Assembly: GCF_052857255.1 (NCBI RefSeq)
Contig: NC_135500.1
Span: 103,289,048-103,353,047, forward strand
Reading direction: 5' to 3'
From: Amblyomma americanum
Taxonomy: Eukaryota; Arthropoda; Arachnida; Ixodida; Ixodidae
DNA length: 64,000 nucleotides
The first letter of the stretch is position 1. Every line of letters begins with the position of its first letter. The notes below the pieces were generated by a model. The model was not told the origin of the DNA. It searched no databases and saw only the letters and a program-made list of their open reading frames with translations. This document shows positions 22,982 through 35,100 of the stretch, piece after piece. A program made the position numbers and the translations under genes.

Positions 22982-23259
22982 TGTGAATATGTTTTTGTGC
23001 AAGATGAGGTACATTTCTGTACAGAATGCGCTGTTTCCTTGTCGGTATCCTAAGTGATTTGCTTCTCAAATTGTATTACTGGTAATAAGGCAACCGAGAC
23101 CAAAAATACATGTTTCAAAATACCACCACGTGAGCATAGTCTGCTTAGAGCAAAAATGTCTAACAGTACTCTGGTACTCTCGTATTTTTAACTTTCAGAG
23201 CCCAAAAAAACACGAAGCCAGGATTTATGTCATTACTTGTTGCTGTAGCGAAGACTCAC

Positions 23260-23406
23260 CCATTCTTGTTTGTGTGGTGTAGTCCGGGTTCAAGGACAAG
23301 TCATAATTCTCCCAACCACTCAGCAGTTGCCATTTGTCGTTGTAGTAACTGAGGTTGTAACCACAGGTGTCGCCCCAGTCAAAATCACAGGAACCATCTC
23401 TTGGTG
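23260..23406 (-). CDS. MAM gene exon 4 (start of second MAM domain)
   Basis: A 147-bp exon, phase 1 in and phase 1 out, on the minus strand. The acceptor is CTCTTCCTACAG ending at 23407 and the donor is GTGAGT from 23259. The product begins APRDGSCDFDWGDTCGYN after joining exon 3, the Cys-x-Phe-(Glu/Asp)...Cys-Gly start of a MAM domain. It goes on with KWQLLSGWENYD and NPDYTTQTRM, matching the Trp and the Asp-x-Thr region. There is almost no linker after the preceding domain, as in proteins with arrays of MAM repeats. The symmetric 1-1 phase is typical of exons coding extracellular modules. The intron before it is 16.4 kb and holds the head-to-head LINE pair. Confidence 0.85.
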
Positions 23407-24862
23407 CTGTAGGAAGAGCGAACAACCTATGTGCTTAATTGTACCTCAATATCTGCGTATTTTACTTCATTTATTGTTTTAAAAGGCACTGATAAAATCG
23501 AAAGAAAGACAGTATTGAACCCACGCATGACAGCCTCTTCATCAAAGTATTACTCTGCCAACTGGCTCTACCTACATTCTTTAAATTAAATTTTCGCTAT
23601 CTTAGGCATCCATTTTGAATCATTGTAATTGTTGCCTCTTTAGACCATCATTACAAACATAGAGTTTGAGAACCCCTCGTAAGAAATCAGAAAACTCGCT
23701 GGTTTACCTCTTGCAAGAATAGCGACCACTTTATCTGAAGCCAAAAATTCCATTTAAAGACGTCAGAGGAAAAGCTGTGTCAGAGAATACGTGTAGTGGC
23801 GTGCAGCGAATCCTGGCACAAAATTTTAAAATTTATGAAAGGTGCATATTGCACATCCAGCTCATTTGACTTCTAAAAATTTACTCATTATACGACCTAA
23901 ACTCAGTCGAGTTACGTGTTCATAATGAACCTAACCAGCAGTTTCGCTTTTTAGCAAGGTACTGCGCAAACTTAACAAACGTTAGGTCAACTTCGTATAG
24001 TTCGTGTGCAGCGAACTGTGTGCAGCGAACTATTTCTATTAATGAGGTCTTTTTTTGACGAATACATGCAAGGATCACAATTTGCGTGGTTTTTACTTCG
24101 GTTTCTCGATGTCTGACTCCATTGCTGCAGTGTAGAAGAATATAAATTTCGTTTATGACTCTAAGAACGGAAGCATCTTTACGTTTTAGCAACTGTGCCT
24201 TTGTGTAAACAGTCATACTGCAACTGTATGCTCCAGTCAACAAGTGCAGTCATTTTCAACCAGCGCGTGCCACGCGTAAAAAGTTTTTATACCTAACCTG
24301 TTGAATATTTGGTGATCTGAAAATTTAAGTTGACACTTAATTTTTGCAAATTATGGGGATCATCTGTTGTTTTCAAGGCACGTGAATAGTTTGCAAGAAA
24401 AGTTTGCCGAGGATGGAGAAATAAACCAAAAATGGCCAAATTTTTTTCATTGCGCTAATTACACAACAATAAGGATTACTCCGCTTGAAACAGGTAGCCA
24501 AGCTCGACTGCCATCTATAGAACAGCGAACTTCTCACGGCGTACTTGCAGTGTCTGCTAAAAGCGCAAGAACGGGTCCTTGTGTCGTCGTGTCTGTCTCG
24601 TGTCAATTGTTACGTGTTGTGAACACACTTTACAGCGTGTTTTTGTAAGATGTACTGTCCGGTCTCGAGCAGAAAATGTGCGCAGGCAGCAGCAATTGTT
24701 AGTTATACCATAAATTTGCAATATTTTTTGACGAATAAAAGCACAGAAAATATGTATATTGTAAATAGGATGATGTCTGTAATGTTTTTCATGCCTAGAA
24801 TATTTATGACGCTTGTAAGCAGCGCTTAGCGGGTTCACTCTCAGGCTGTATTCATATACCGA
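23407..24862. other. Intron 3 of the MAM gene, part between exon 4 and the LINE pair
   Basis: No known repeat or coding sequence. A 16-bp tandem duplication (GTGTGCAGCGAACT) is visible at 24005-24032. Confidence 0.5.
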
Positions 24863-24950
24863 GATGATGATGAAATAACTTTATTTGCACCCGTCAAGGA
24901 ATCAGAGGGCGAAAAAGACGAGTCTTGACCGCCGTCATCTTCCTCCCCTT

Positions 24951-27900
24951 TCAGCAGGCTGGGATCCCTTGGGATTCAGCGGTGTCCAGGGCCAGACGGA
25001 TGACTTCTTTTTGTTCTTCTTCTTTCTGGCTGGCCATTAAAGCCTCCCAGGACTCTATATTCCTGTCTGGTTCGTTGTGGCTAGGGCATGTCCACACCAT
25101 GTGGATCATGTCTGCTATTTCATTACACTGTTTACACCTGGGGTCTTGGATCGCCGGATGCCATCTGCTTAGTGCGAGTGGGTTCGGAAAAACTCCCGCC
25201 TGTAACTTTCTCCATATGACCTCTTCCTTTTTGCTGAGGCGCATGCATGCTCCAGGTAATGTCTGTCTTCCTAATCTGTAATGGTTAAGAATATCTTGGT
25301 ACGTGTTCAGCTCCTCGCTCGTCTGAAGGGACTCTCTACTCGACGAGACCGCATTGGGGTCCCGGTGTGTGAGTCCTCGGGCCAATGCGTGCGCTGTCTC
25401 GTTTCCCCGGAGGCCCTCGTGGGCCGGAGTCCAAACGAGGTTAATTAGTTCTGCCGGTGTCGGGCCGGCTGTGAGAATTTTGACTGCTTCGACAGATACC
25501 CTGCCTGCGTTGTAGTTGCGGATAGCCGATTTGGAATCTGTTATAATCACCCTAACATTCCGTTGAGTTAAAGCCAGCGCAATGGCTACCTCCTCAGCCG
25601 CTGTTGCATCACTCTGTTGGGTGCTGCAGCACGAGACTCGGTCTCCGCCCTCCCTGGTCGCCAGGGCTACGAAACCCGTTCTGCCTTCATATTCCGCCGC
25701 GTCCGTGTAAACCACGTCCTGTCTATTGGCTAATTTTTTCTGCAGAGCTTTCGCTCTGTCCTTTCGCCTACCCTCATGGTGTACCGGATGCATATTCCTT
25801 GGGAGTGGTGGGATTCTGATTTTGTTCCTTATGTCTGTTGGGATATTCTCCGTGTGTTTGAGCCGCGCTCGAGGTTCGAAGCCTAGCTTTTCTAGTATTT
25901 TTAGCCCCGAATGGCTGCGTAGAAGTCGTTGTTGTTGCGCTACTCTGGTAGCCTCAATGAGCTCGTCTAGGGTGTTTGAAATCTCCATGTTCAGAATTTT
26001 CTGGGTGGATGTGTACGGGGGGAGGCCCAGAGCGGTTTTGACGCCCTTCCTAATTAGGATTTCGATCTTGTTTTTTTCTGCTTTGGCTAGCCGTAGGTAT
26101 GGTGCCACGTATGTGATGCTGCTGATTACAAATGACTGAACTAGTCTTAAGAGGTTCGTCTCCTTCATTCCCGCGTGTTTATTTGCTATTCTTTTGAGTA
26201 GCCTACACGTCTGGCCTACACTCGATTCGAGTTTTCGTATCGTTTCGGTGTTCTTACCGTTTGTCTGTATCCTAAGACCCATTACTCTAATCATCTCCAC
26301 TGATGGTATTTTGTCCCCGTTTACCGTTAGCGTTATCCCATGTTCATGGGGCTTTGTTTGTCTCTTTTGTTGGCCGAGGAAGAGCGCTTCAGATTTCTCG
26401 GCAGAACATTTGAGTCCTACTTGTTTTAGGTACGACTCAATTTCCTCGATCGCTCTTTGGAGGGTACCTTCGATGTGCGCGTCACTGCCTCTGGTAACCC
26501 AGAGGGTGAGGTCGTCCGCGTATATTGTGTGGTTGAGCCCTTCTATACGCGTCAATTTCTGTGGTAAGCCAATCATTGCAATATTGAAGAGTGTCGGTGA
26601 TAGGACCGAGCCTTGGGGAGTACCTTTGTTGCCCAGCCTTATGCCTTTCTCTTCCTTCCCTCCTAGGCTGATAGTAACTGTTCTGTTTGAAAGAAAGGCC
26701 TTCACGTAGTTGTATACCTTTCCCCATACATTTAGAGTTTCTAAGCGTTCTAGTATGGCTGCGTGGTCAACGTTGTCAAAAGCTTTGGCCACGTCAAGGC
26801 CGACTATTACTCTGGTATCAGCTGTTTCGTTGTCTAGCACTTGTTCTTTAAGTTGAAGCATAACATCGCATGCAGAAAGATGTGTCCTGAATCCGATCAT
26901 TGTGTCGGGGTAAAGCTTTTGTTCTTCTAGGAATCTGTTTAGCCTCGTTTGAATAACGTGCTCCATTAGCTTACCTACACATGAGGTAAGCGAAATGGGC
27001 CTCAGGTTTTCGAGACTTAGTTTCTTACCTGGTTTTGGAATAAGGACTAGGTTGGCCTCTTTCCACGAAGGTGGTATTCGGCCCTTGTCCCAACATTCCT
27101 GCATGCACGCTGTTAGGTTTCTAATTGATGCATCATCCAAATTCCTCAGCATGCGATTGCTGATTCTGTCTGGACCTGCCGCAGTTTTAGTTCTGAGTCT
27201 GTTCAACTCCGCCCTAACCTCTCCGATGGTGATGGGCCCATCTAGAAGAGGATTCTCTGCGCCCTTGTACTCGGGGAGGGGTGTGGGTGGTGTGCACCTC
27301 AAGTACCTGTCCCTCACTTCAGAGATTAGTTGATCGCTAGTGCCTTCGTATTTATATACGAGTTTCTGTAGTTGTTGTCGTGCCTCATACTTTGTCTTGT
27401 CCGGGTCTAAGAGATGTCTGAGCATTTTTCACGTGTTGGCTTTGCTGATTCTGCGGTCCATCTGCTCGCAGATACTACCCCAGTTTTGTCTGGTTAAGTT
27501 CAGCGCGTGCTCCTCGATATCTCTATTCTGTTTGGCTAGGAGCTTACGTATGTTTCTGTTCCCCTTGTTTTGAGCAAGGTTTTCTTCTAGCTCCCTTTTC
27601 TTGCGCCACAGGCCTATCATACGCCTGTCTACCTCCTCTTGCGTTTCGTCTGCTTCCACCTATTCGGTGGCTTCTTTAACTGCTGTGAGAAGGTCTGTGC
27701 CCCAAGATTCTATGTCCCTGATTGCGTCTCGGGTAGGAAGGTTTGCCCTGAATAGATCCCAATTTACCGCTGCGACCTTTTTGGGTCTCGGTGTGGGCGG
27801 TCCGTCTTCTACCACAATCTCAATAATTTTGTGGTCGCTTCCTAGGTCCTCCCCCGTGTTACACCACCTTGCCGTGATTTGGCCTCCGGTGAGTGTTAAG

Positions 27901-28436
27901 TCAGGTGTAGTGTCCCTACTCACGCTATTGCCCTGTCTTGTTGGTTTGATGGGGTCAGTGATCAAGATGAGCTCATTGTGGAGAATGCTGTCCCAGAGTT
28001 CTCTGCCCTTGATTTGCGTATATTTGTATCCCCATGCGGGATGATGAGCCTTAAAGTCCCCGACAATGACGATAGGGTTTTTGCCCGCTATCTGTTTCGT
28101 TTTTGCGAATAGCCTGTCGAAGCCGCAATCCTTTCTCTGTTTCGAAGAGCTGTATACGTTTAAGACGAATAGGCTTTTTTCTCTCCGCTTACGCGGTATC
28201 ATTTCGATTAGAGTGTGATCTAATTGGACGTGCCCTGTCTCGTGCTGCAGCGCGGTAACGTTGCGTTTGACAAGGGTGGCAACCTGCGTGTTGTCCCCTC
28301 GGCCCGGGTACGATTTGTAACCGGGCAGCTTCGCGTTTTTCCCGCACTCTTGTAAAGCTATAATTTCGGGTTTGTCTCCGTTTGCAAGGAACGATTGTAA
28401 AACGGCCCGTTTACGCAGAAAGCCCCTACAGTTCCA
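24951..28436 (-). pseudogene. LINE ORF2 (endonuclease, reverse transcriptase, RNase H) with three in-frame stops
   Basis: One reading frame runs from WNCRGF at 28436 to the stop at 24951-24953, broken by TAG at 28437-28439 (just before WNCRGF), TAG at 27660-27662 and TGA at 27429-27431. The endonuclease includes IIALQECGKNAKLPGY, IVGDFKAHHPAWGY and LGSDHKIIEI. The reverse transcriptase includes ENLRPISLTSCVGKLMEHVI, VGLDVAKAFDNVDHAAIL, GTPQGSVLSPTLFNIAM and the catalytic IYADD (codons at 26511-26525). RNase H includes VVYTDAAEYEG, ITDSKSAIRNY and VWTPAHEGLRGNETAHALAR. The terminal motif is CKQCNEIADMIHMVWTC. Compared with the sister ORF2, the first and last stops fall where Gln and Trp codons stand and fit single transitions. 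Confidence 0.88.
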
Positions 28437-28452
28437 CTACTGGCAGATAGTA

Positions 28453-30063
28453 TTAATGTTCTTTGGCCAAGCCTTTTTTGGTTGCTTGGAATTCCGCGTA
28501 TATCCATTGGTCCCTTTTCTCAAATTCCGCCGTGAGAGCAGCGTCTCGCTTTGCAAATTCTGCTCTGATCGTTTCTGTGACTTGTTTCATGAATTGCATT
28601 AGTGTTCCGTTCAGTAGTTTCATGTCCTGTTGTTGTTTGTCGTTTAGTTGTTCGAATTTGGTCTCAAGATCCGACTCTTTGGTACGTTTCTTTTTTGAAG
28701 GGGGTTTTTCAACCTCCTCTGTCTCAACCTCTCTATCCTGCTCCACTTGCATAGGCGCCATTGCCTTTTCCTGTTGCGGTTTGTTTTCCTCGGGTTGTTT
28801 AGCTGTCGTTTCTAGCATTTTGATCCGCTCTTCTTGCTTCTTAATATAATCGGTTAAAGTCTTAATCTGATCTGCCTGCTGTTTAATAAGTTCTTTTAAT
28901 TCTTTAACTGTCTCGGAGTCCTGGGCAACTTTAGCTGGCCAGCTCACCTTTGCAGCTTGCTCCTTGCGTGGCTGTTGCTGTCCGGTTTGTAGCCGGGGGA
29001 ACGACTCTGACCGAAACCTCGTTCTGCTGCCGGATCTATCACGGGAGCGGCTGTTCCTGCGGTCTTCTTGCTTCGCTTCTTCAGCCTCCTGTTTGGCTTC
29101 CCATTGGCGTTTCTTGACAATATAAGGGGTGCGAAAGAGATTTTTGCACCTCTTGTCCCCGGTGTAGTGTTCTTTGCCACATAGTTGGCACTGCGGGGTA
29201 CATTGGTGCCCCTCGGGGGGCGATGTCATGCCACAGCCGCGGCACTTGGTCACCTCACTGTCGCAGACGTCCGAGCGGTGGCCAAGTCCTCCGCACTTGT
29301 AACAGACCTCATAGCGTTTCTTGTATAGAAAGCACTTGAAAGTGATTCCGCTCAAGACTACTCTGCGTGGTACTTTCTCTTCTTCAAAGGTGATTAGGAA
29401 AGATTTAGTCTTCCCCATTCTTCGTGCATCTATGACTAGAGGGTTGAATCCGTTAATGTTCAGTCCTTCTAGTACATACTTGTGTGTGTATTCCACATCA
29501 ATTCCATGGATGACTCCCCTGCCGCAACTCTCTGGTGCGTTCATGTAGGTGGTCACACCGCGTTTCTTGTCTCCGATCTTGACAGTTTCAAGTTTCTCCA
29601 CCTTCCTCGCGTTTTCGTAGCTAGGCGAGTGGTAGGTAATCGTTCCTTGCTTGGCGTTTATAGCTAGTCTGTCCTTCAGTGCCTCCTCGTCCTTGATTCC
29701 GGCGTTCTCCCTGATGGCCGCCGCAATTCTCATCTCGGTGGTGCTCTTCAGCATTGTGAGTCCTTCTTTGGGACGCAGAACTACTTTCCATCCGGTCGCT
29801 GGAAGTCTCGGGAGGTCTGAGGCTATTGAACGTTCAGCGAGTTTCCGTTCCGCCTCTCTGTAGGCTCTCGTGTCGCTGCCGTCGGTCGTCGCAACAGTGG
29901 CGGCGTTCGCTGCCGCCGCGTCTCCGGCACCATGTGGGTGTCCTAGGTGGCGTTTGTTGTTCTCCAATTTTTCCGCTCGCTTCTTCAGTCGCATAACCCA
30001 TTCTTCTTTTTCGGTTTCTTTGGGGTCGATGTCGGTTCCCACCACCGCCACTTCCATCGTCAT
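28453..30063 (-). CDS. LINE ORF1 (gag-like, zinc knuckles), minus copy, open
   Basis: An open frame of about 536 codons from the chosen ATG; the frame stays open up to 30261. I chose ATG 30063 because MTMEVAVV aligns with the MEYAVEG start of the sister ORF1. The protein has a basic, charged amino region, a central part with a YVLEGLNINGFNPLVIDARR segment, then three Cys/His knuckles (CYKCGGLGHRSDVC, CRGCG...GHQC, CQLCGKEHYTGDKRC), an Arg/Ser-rich stretch and a long Gln/Glu/Lys-rich coiled-coil carboxy end. ORF1 proteins of this kind bind the element RNA and form the particle used for target-primed reverse transcription. The stop (TAA 28453-28455) lies about where ORF2 begins, so the two frames abut or overlap. 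Confidence 0.85.
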   Translation of the reverse strand: MTMEVAVVGTDIDPKETEKEEWVMRLKKRAEKLENNKRHLGHPHGAGDAAAANAATVATTDGSDTRAYREAERKLAERSIASDLPRLPATGWKVVLRPKEGLTMLKSTTEMRIAAAIRENAGIKDEEALKDRLAINAKQGTITYHSPSYENARKVEKLETVKIGDKKRGVTTYMNAPESCGRGVIHGIDVEYTHKYVLEGLNINGFNPLVIDARRMGKTKSFLITFEEEKVPRRVVLSGITFKCFLYKKRYEVCYKCGGLGHRSDVCDSEVTKCRGCGMTSPPEGHQCTPQCQLCGKEHYTGDKRCKNLFRTPYIVKKRQWEAKQEAEEAKQEDRRNSRSRDRSGSRTRFRSESFPRLQTGQQQPRKEQAAKVSWPAKVAQDSETVKELKELIKQQADQIKTLTDYIKKQEERIKMLETTAKQPEENKPQQEKAMAPMQVEQDREVETEEVEKPPSKKKRTKESDLETKFEQLNDKQQQDMKLLNGTLMQFMKQVTETIRAEFAKRDAALTAEFEKRDQWIYAEFQATKKGLAKEH

Positions 30064-30357
30064 CGTGGAGCCGGGCGCGGTCGGTGATGGCGGGAGCTCG
30101 CCGGTCGCTGTGCTGTGCTGTGCTGACGTGTCTCGCATGGGCTCCCGCCTCGAAGCCACTTTTCGGCAGAAAGAGTCAGCCTTCGGGCTCGAATATTTTG
30201 GACGACATCCAGGCCATTGTCCAGTGCCTGCTGCAGCCGGATTTTGCCAATCTACGGACACCTAGGCATATTGCCGGCTGACTGCCGGCCTAGCCATCGA
30301 GCTCGACCTAGTTCGTCACCTCTCCGCCGGGAACTGAGCGCCCAGGGACCCGCACAG

Positions 30358-32169
30358 ATGGAGTACGCCGTGGAAGGCGAGAAAATATCACCGTCGGAGC
30401 TCGAGGCCGGAAAATGGGAAACCATTCTTCGTTACCGCGACCGACAACGAGGCCTGAAGAATAAAGGGCCCGCATCAACCGACGACGAGCCTGCGCAGGG
30501 GCACGGCCAAGGCAAGTCTAATTCCAATTTTCCATCGCGAAAGAACGGGAAGAAGCTACTTGCACTCAGCAAGAAAGCCCTTCTCCCGCGCTTACCGACC
30601 GACGACTACAAAATCGTCTGCCGACCACAAGGTTGGAATCTGAGGGACTTTGCGCCCGGACTACTACTCTTCTGCGCCTGCGAGGTGGCCAGGCTGCCGT
30701 ATGATACGGTGAAGAATGAAGACATTATCAGAGTCAATACGGCCAACAACACCTTTACGCTATGCACGCCCGATCGTCAACGGGCGACTGCATACGCCAA
30801 TATTGAAAAACTGAACCTCCAAGATCAAACCTACAACGTAACGTCGTACGTGGCGGCGCCCGAAGACTCGGTAAAAGGGGTCATTTACAACGCCTACGCG
30901 GGAGACTCGCCCGAAGCGGTTCGCCAAGGCTTCGGAAACCGAAACGAAGGAATAGAAGTTGTGGATGCCCGAAGGATCGGGAAATCCAGAACAATACAAA
31001 TCACCTTTTTTGGAAAGAAGCTACCCAGCCAAGTAATCTATCAGTGCGGCGTCTTTCGGGTCCACCCCTTCAGGGAGCAACATGAGGTATGCTACAACTG
31101 CAGGAGAGTAGGACACCGGGCCGATGTCTGCTACAAACCTACAACGAACCTTTGCCGCCGCTGCGGAGAAAATCACTCGCCTCCACCTGAGGGAGAACAG
31201 CCAACCTGCCAACCCGTATGCATCGTCTGCAACGGGGGTCACAACACAGGCAGCCGGAACTGCAAATTCCGGCTGATCAACAAGAACAAACAAGGAACGC
31301 CCCATGGCAACCAGACACCCAAGCAAGGGGACAACGACTCATCACTACACGGACACCAGTCTAGGCCCAGGAAGAAGGAACACGGTGCTACCGGAAAAGG
31401 AGGAAGCCACAGCCGGAACAACTCCAGCTCCTTCCCGCCCCTGGGGAACCCTGCAGGGAAAGACAAGAGGAGCTCAAGCCGCGGACGCAGCGATAGCCGC
31501 TCCAATAAAAAGGTGAGCTGGCCAGCAGAGGCCTCCCAATCTATTGACGCTCGAGAGAAGGAGTTTCAGATCCAACTACAATCCCGAGACAGAGAAATTG
31601 CCAGCCTTAAAAAAGAGTTGGCTGACATTAAACGCCTGTTACAAGCGCATCAGGTACAGAATGCCACTGCGGCTAGAATGCCACCCACCGCGTCCCAGGA
31701 TTCGACCAATAATGCGATGGAAACAGACGCTATTTGCCACACTCCCTCCAACGCGTCCCAGTCTTCAGCCCATAACGCGACGGACACAGACGCCAGAATA
31801 GCAACTAAAAGACCGCATCCTACAAAAGAAGGCGAGGAATCCAAAAGAAAGGCCGAGGCTTCGGAAGCCGACACCCCGCAGCCGTCGAAAGCGCCTACCA
31901 AACTCAGGGCAGACATCAATACTCTGTCAGAGAGAACTAGCGCTATATCAACAGAACAAGCTACCTTCCAAGGCCCCGTTACTACCAAATTTGCAGAGAT
32001 AGATATTCGCTTTGCAACACTAGAGGGACAGGTATCCCAAATAGCCACCTGCATGCAGCAAATAATTGATAGGCTTACAACTATCGAGGCCCGCCTACCC
32101 CCCACCGTGGATCTGTCCACGACGCCACAACCATCTATAACCCAACATGGCACCACGCCAAAAATTTGA
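30358..32169 (+). CDS. LINE ORF1 (gag-like, zinc knuckles), intact
   Basis: An open frame of 603 codons from ATG 30358; the frame is open further upstream to 30217, but MEYAVEG aligns with the start of the sister ORF1. The amino part is charged. The centre (about residues 85-235) has VCRPQGWNLRDFAPGLLLF and GNRNEGIEVVDARRIGKSRT. Cys/His knuckles begin near residue 245: CYNCRRVGHRADVC, a second Cys-x2-Cys knuckle and CIVCNGGHNTGSRNC. A Ser/Arg/Gly-rich low-complexity stretch follows, then a coiled coil (REKEFQIQLQSRDREIASLK), then a Thr/Pro-rich carboxy region with a second helical segment. The expected role is RNA binding and particle formation in the cytoplasm. It ends with a 23-nt overlap with ORF2 in another frame. 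Confidence 0.92.
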   Translation: MEYAVEGEKISPSELEAGKWETILRYRDRQRGLKNKGPASTDDEPAQGHGQGKSNSNFPSRKNGKKLLALSKKALLPRLPTDDYKIVCRPQGWNLRDFAPGLLLFCACEVARLPYDTVKNEDIIRVNTANNTFTLCTPDRQRATAYANIEKLNLQDQTYNVTSYVAAPEDSVKGVIYNAYAGDSPEAVRQGFGNRNEGIEVVDARRIGKSRTIQITFFGKKLPSQVIYQCGVFRVHPFREQHEVCYNCRRVGHRADVCYKPTTNLCRRCGENHSPPPEGEQPTCQPVCIVCNGGHNTGSRNCKFRLINKNKQGTPHGNQTPKQGDNDSSLHGHQSRPRKKEHGATGKGGSHSRNNSSSFPPLGNPAGKDKRSSSRGRSDSRSNKKVSWPAEASQSIDAREKEFQIQLQSRDREIASLKKELADIKRLLQAHQVQNATAARMPPTASQDSTNNAMETDAICHTPSNASQSSAHNATDTDARIATKRPHPTKEGEESKRKAEASEADTPQPSKAPTKLRADINTLSERTSAISTEQATFQGPVTTKFAEIDIRFATLEGQVSQIATCMQQIIDRLTTIEARLPPTVDLSTTPQPSITQHGTTPKI

Positions 32170-35100
32170 AATTTGGCAATGGAACTGCAGAGGCTTCCGC
32201 CGCAAGCGGGCCCAATTGCAGCTCCACATCCAACAAGCACCGTCTGTTCCAACCCCAGACGTGATTGCATTGCAAGAAGCTAGCGGCAGGGCTACACTGC
32301 CAGGCTATAAAGCATATCTGCCACCTCATTATGATACTAGTAACGCATCCGGCTCCTTCACAGCCACTCTGGTGCATAGAAATATCACCGCAATTCAACA
32401 TTTTATAAATGATTCGGAAGAAGATTACACCCTACTTGAAATAGTACCAAGGCAAAAAGGAGGCTCAAATCTCTTCATCCTTAATGTATACAACCCTCCC
32501 AGAAACAAAGGCAATGGACTCCCACACTTGTTGATAAACACAGTAAAGCTGGCTGCTAGGGCTCAACTAATAATTGTGGGAGACTTCAACGCTCAACACC
32601 CAGCATGGGGATATACCAAAGCAACTCCGAAAGGGAACCTGCTCTGGCAAATCATACAGTCACTAGGGCTCACAACGCTAAACAACCCGAGCGACCACAC
32701 AAGCATGGGTAACAGTGTATGTGTAGACACATCTCCAGACTTATCCCTCTCTAAAAACGTCAAGGACGCAAAGTGGGTCAACACCGGGCAAAACCTTGGC
32801 AGTGATCACTTCATCCTTAGCATCACGTTCCCCACGACAAAACTTAAAAACAAAGCAAAAGAAATACGAACCACGGATTGGGACAAGTTCAGGCAACTTC
32901 GCGACAAAACAGCTCCAAAGGAGATCTCTAACCTTAGCGACTGGGTTATCTCCCTGAATGAGGATGTCAGCTCCACTAGCGTTGTGGTGCCAGTTGAGAA
33001 GGAGGAGCAGATTGCAGACTCAAAACTGTTACACCTGTGGCAGGCACACAAAGGCCTCCAAAAACGCTGGAAGCAGCAAAAACACAACAAGCGACTACGC
33101 AAAAAGATTGCTGAAATCGAGAGGCGAATCGAGGAACATACACTTACTCTCCAAACACAACAATGGAACCAAATATGTGAAAACGTCAATGGACAGCTCG
33201 GAAATAAGAAGACATGGCATCTTCTAAGACACCTGCTCGATCCAGAACAAACACGTCCCGTGCAACAAAGTCAACTGTACAGACTCATACATAAATATGA
33301 GGGTAAAACTGAAGACCTAATCAAAGAGCTAGCAGAACGTTATCTAAACACGGATGATAGTACCACACAACCAGACTACCGGGGGACTCCTAATCCAAAT
33401 TTAGACGCAGACATCACAGACGCAGAGGTCTGGTACGCACTTGGAAAACTGCGGACAACATCTGCGGCAGGACCAGACAAAGTTACAAATAAGACTCTCA
33501 GGAACTTAGACGCAACGTCGATCGCGGCAGTTACAGACCTTATAAACAAATACTGGCATGCAGGCAACATACCACCAGAGTGGAAACACGCGAAAATCAC
33601 TTTTATTCCTAAAGCGGGTAAGAAACTCAGCACTGAGAATCTACGGCCAATTTCATTAACTTCATGCCTAGGCAAACTCATGGAGCATGTCATCCTCAAT
33701 AGGCTCCAAAACTATGCGGAGGACATGAACCTCCTACCTGAAACAATGTTAGGATTCAGGGCCCAACTATCTACCCAGGACATTCTCTTGCAGCTTAACA
33801 AGGACATAATTGAAGCTGACGAGGGAACAGGAACGAAAGCAATATTGGGTTTAGACCTTGTTAAAGCTTTCGACAACGTCACCCACAAAGCCATCTTGAC
33901 AAACTTGTCAGAAATCAACCCCGGAGAAAGGACGTACAACTACATCCGATCCTTCCTCACTACCAGAACAGCAGTGATAACGGTCGGAACAATAGAGTCT
34001 GCCCCAATCAAACTAGGAAGTAAAGGAACGCCACAGGGCTCCGTCCTGTCCCCTTTCCTTTTTAACCTCTCCCTCATCAAAATTCCCCCCAAACTGGCAC
34101 AAATACCAGACCTACATCACACGTTCTATGCAGATGACATCACACTTTGGGTAACCAAAGGATGCGAAGGCTACATAGAAGACACACTCCAAGCAGCAGT
34201 GGACATCATCGAGGCATGCGCATGGGATTCCGGCCTCACTTGTTCTGAGCAAAAATCTGAACTCTTCGTGATCCGTCGTAAACAAAGAGGTAGGCGTACC
34301 ACGACATCCCCCCCGCAAATAAATGTCTATGTTAATGGACGATCTGTCAAAGAGGTACAGACCATGAGAATACTGGGGTTGTATTTACAAACAAATGGAA
34401 AAAATACTGACACACTCACTAAGCTAAAACGCACGGTAGAAGCGACGGCGCGATTACTCCGCCGCATAGCTAACCGCAGACAAGGGGTGAGGGAAAGAGA
34501 TTTATGCCGCCTAGTGCAGGCCTTTGCGCTGAGCAGGATACTCTATGCCACCCCTTATCTGAAATTTTCGAAAGCAGAAAAGGACAAATTGGATAGCATG
34601 ATACGGCAGGCCTATAAGGCTGCGTTAGGACTCCCACTAAATGCCTCAACCGAAAGGCTTATGAGGTTAGGAATACATAACACCTACAATGAACTGAAAG
34701 AAGCCCATTTAATGGCTCAAACAGCGCGATTAGCCAATTCCAGAACTGGCAGGAGTATTCTTACCAGGCTCGGAATTAACTTTCAACCTACGAATAACGA
34801 TGCTAAAGTAGACTTACCCCGCGCCTATAGGACGGCCCTACTAACCAAACCACTCCCCAAAAACATGCACCCCTTACACTATGAGGGTAGAAGACAAGCA
34901 CGAGCCAAAGCCTTATATAAGAAATACAGACAGTGTGCTGCAACACTTTATGTAGATGCGGCAGAATACAAAAATACCAATGCCTTTGCAGTTGTGGTTG
35001 TGAACGAGAATGGTGACCACATCGTCTCGGCGACAATCAAAACGAAATCCTCTGAAACGGCAGAAGAGGCGGCTATAGCCCTCGCCCTAGCACATACCCA

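Larger units (their letters stand above)
24863..30290 (-). mobile_element. Full-length RNase H-bearing LINE, minus copy of a head-to-head pair
   Basis: On the minus strand: 5' end near 30290, gag-like ORF1, endonuclease, reverse transcriptase, RNase H and a 3' end with AATAAAGTTATTT followed by a CATCATCATC tail near 24863. The domain order (APE-type endonuclease, reverse transcriptase, RNase H, terminal zinc-knuckle-like motif) places it in the I-like group of LINEs. ORF2 carries three in-frame stops but no obvious frameshift, so the copy is young but dead in its present form. Its sister on the plus strand begins within about 100 bp of its 5' end. The exact 5' border is not resolved. Confidence 0.87.

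Noticed and set aside
25604..27333. Plus-strand frames of 70-171 codons
   Set aside because: Shadows of the minus LINE ORF2.
31650..32270. 206-codon minus frame
   Set aside because: Antisense shadow of the intact LINE ORF1 carboxy region.
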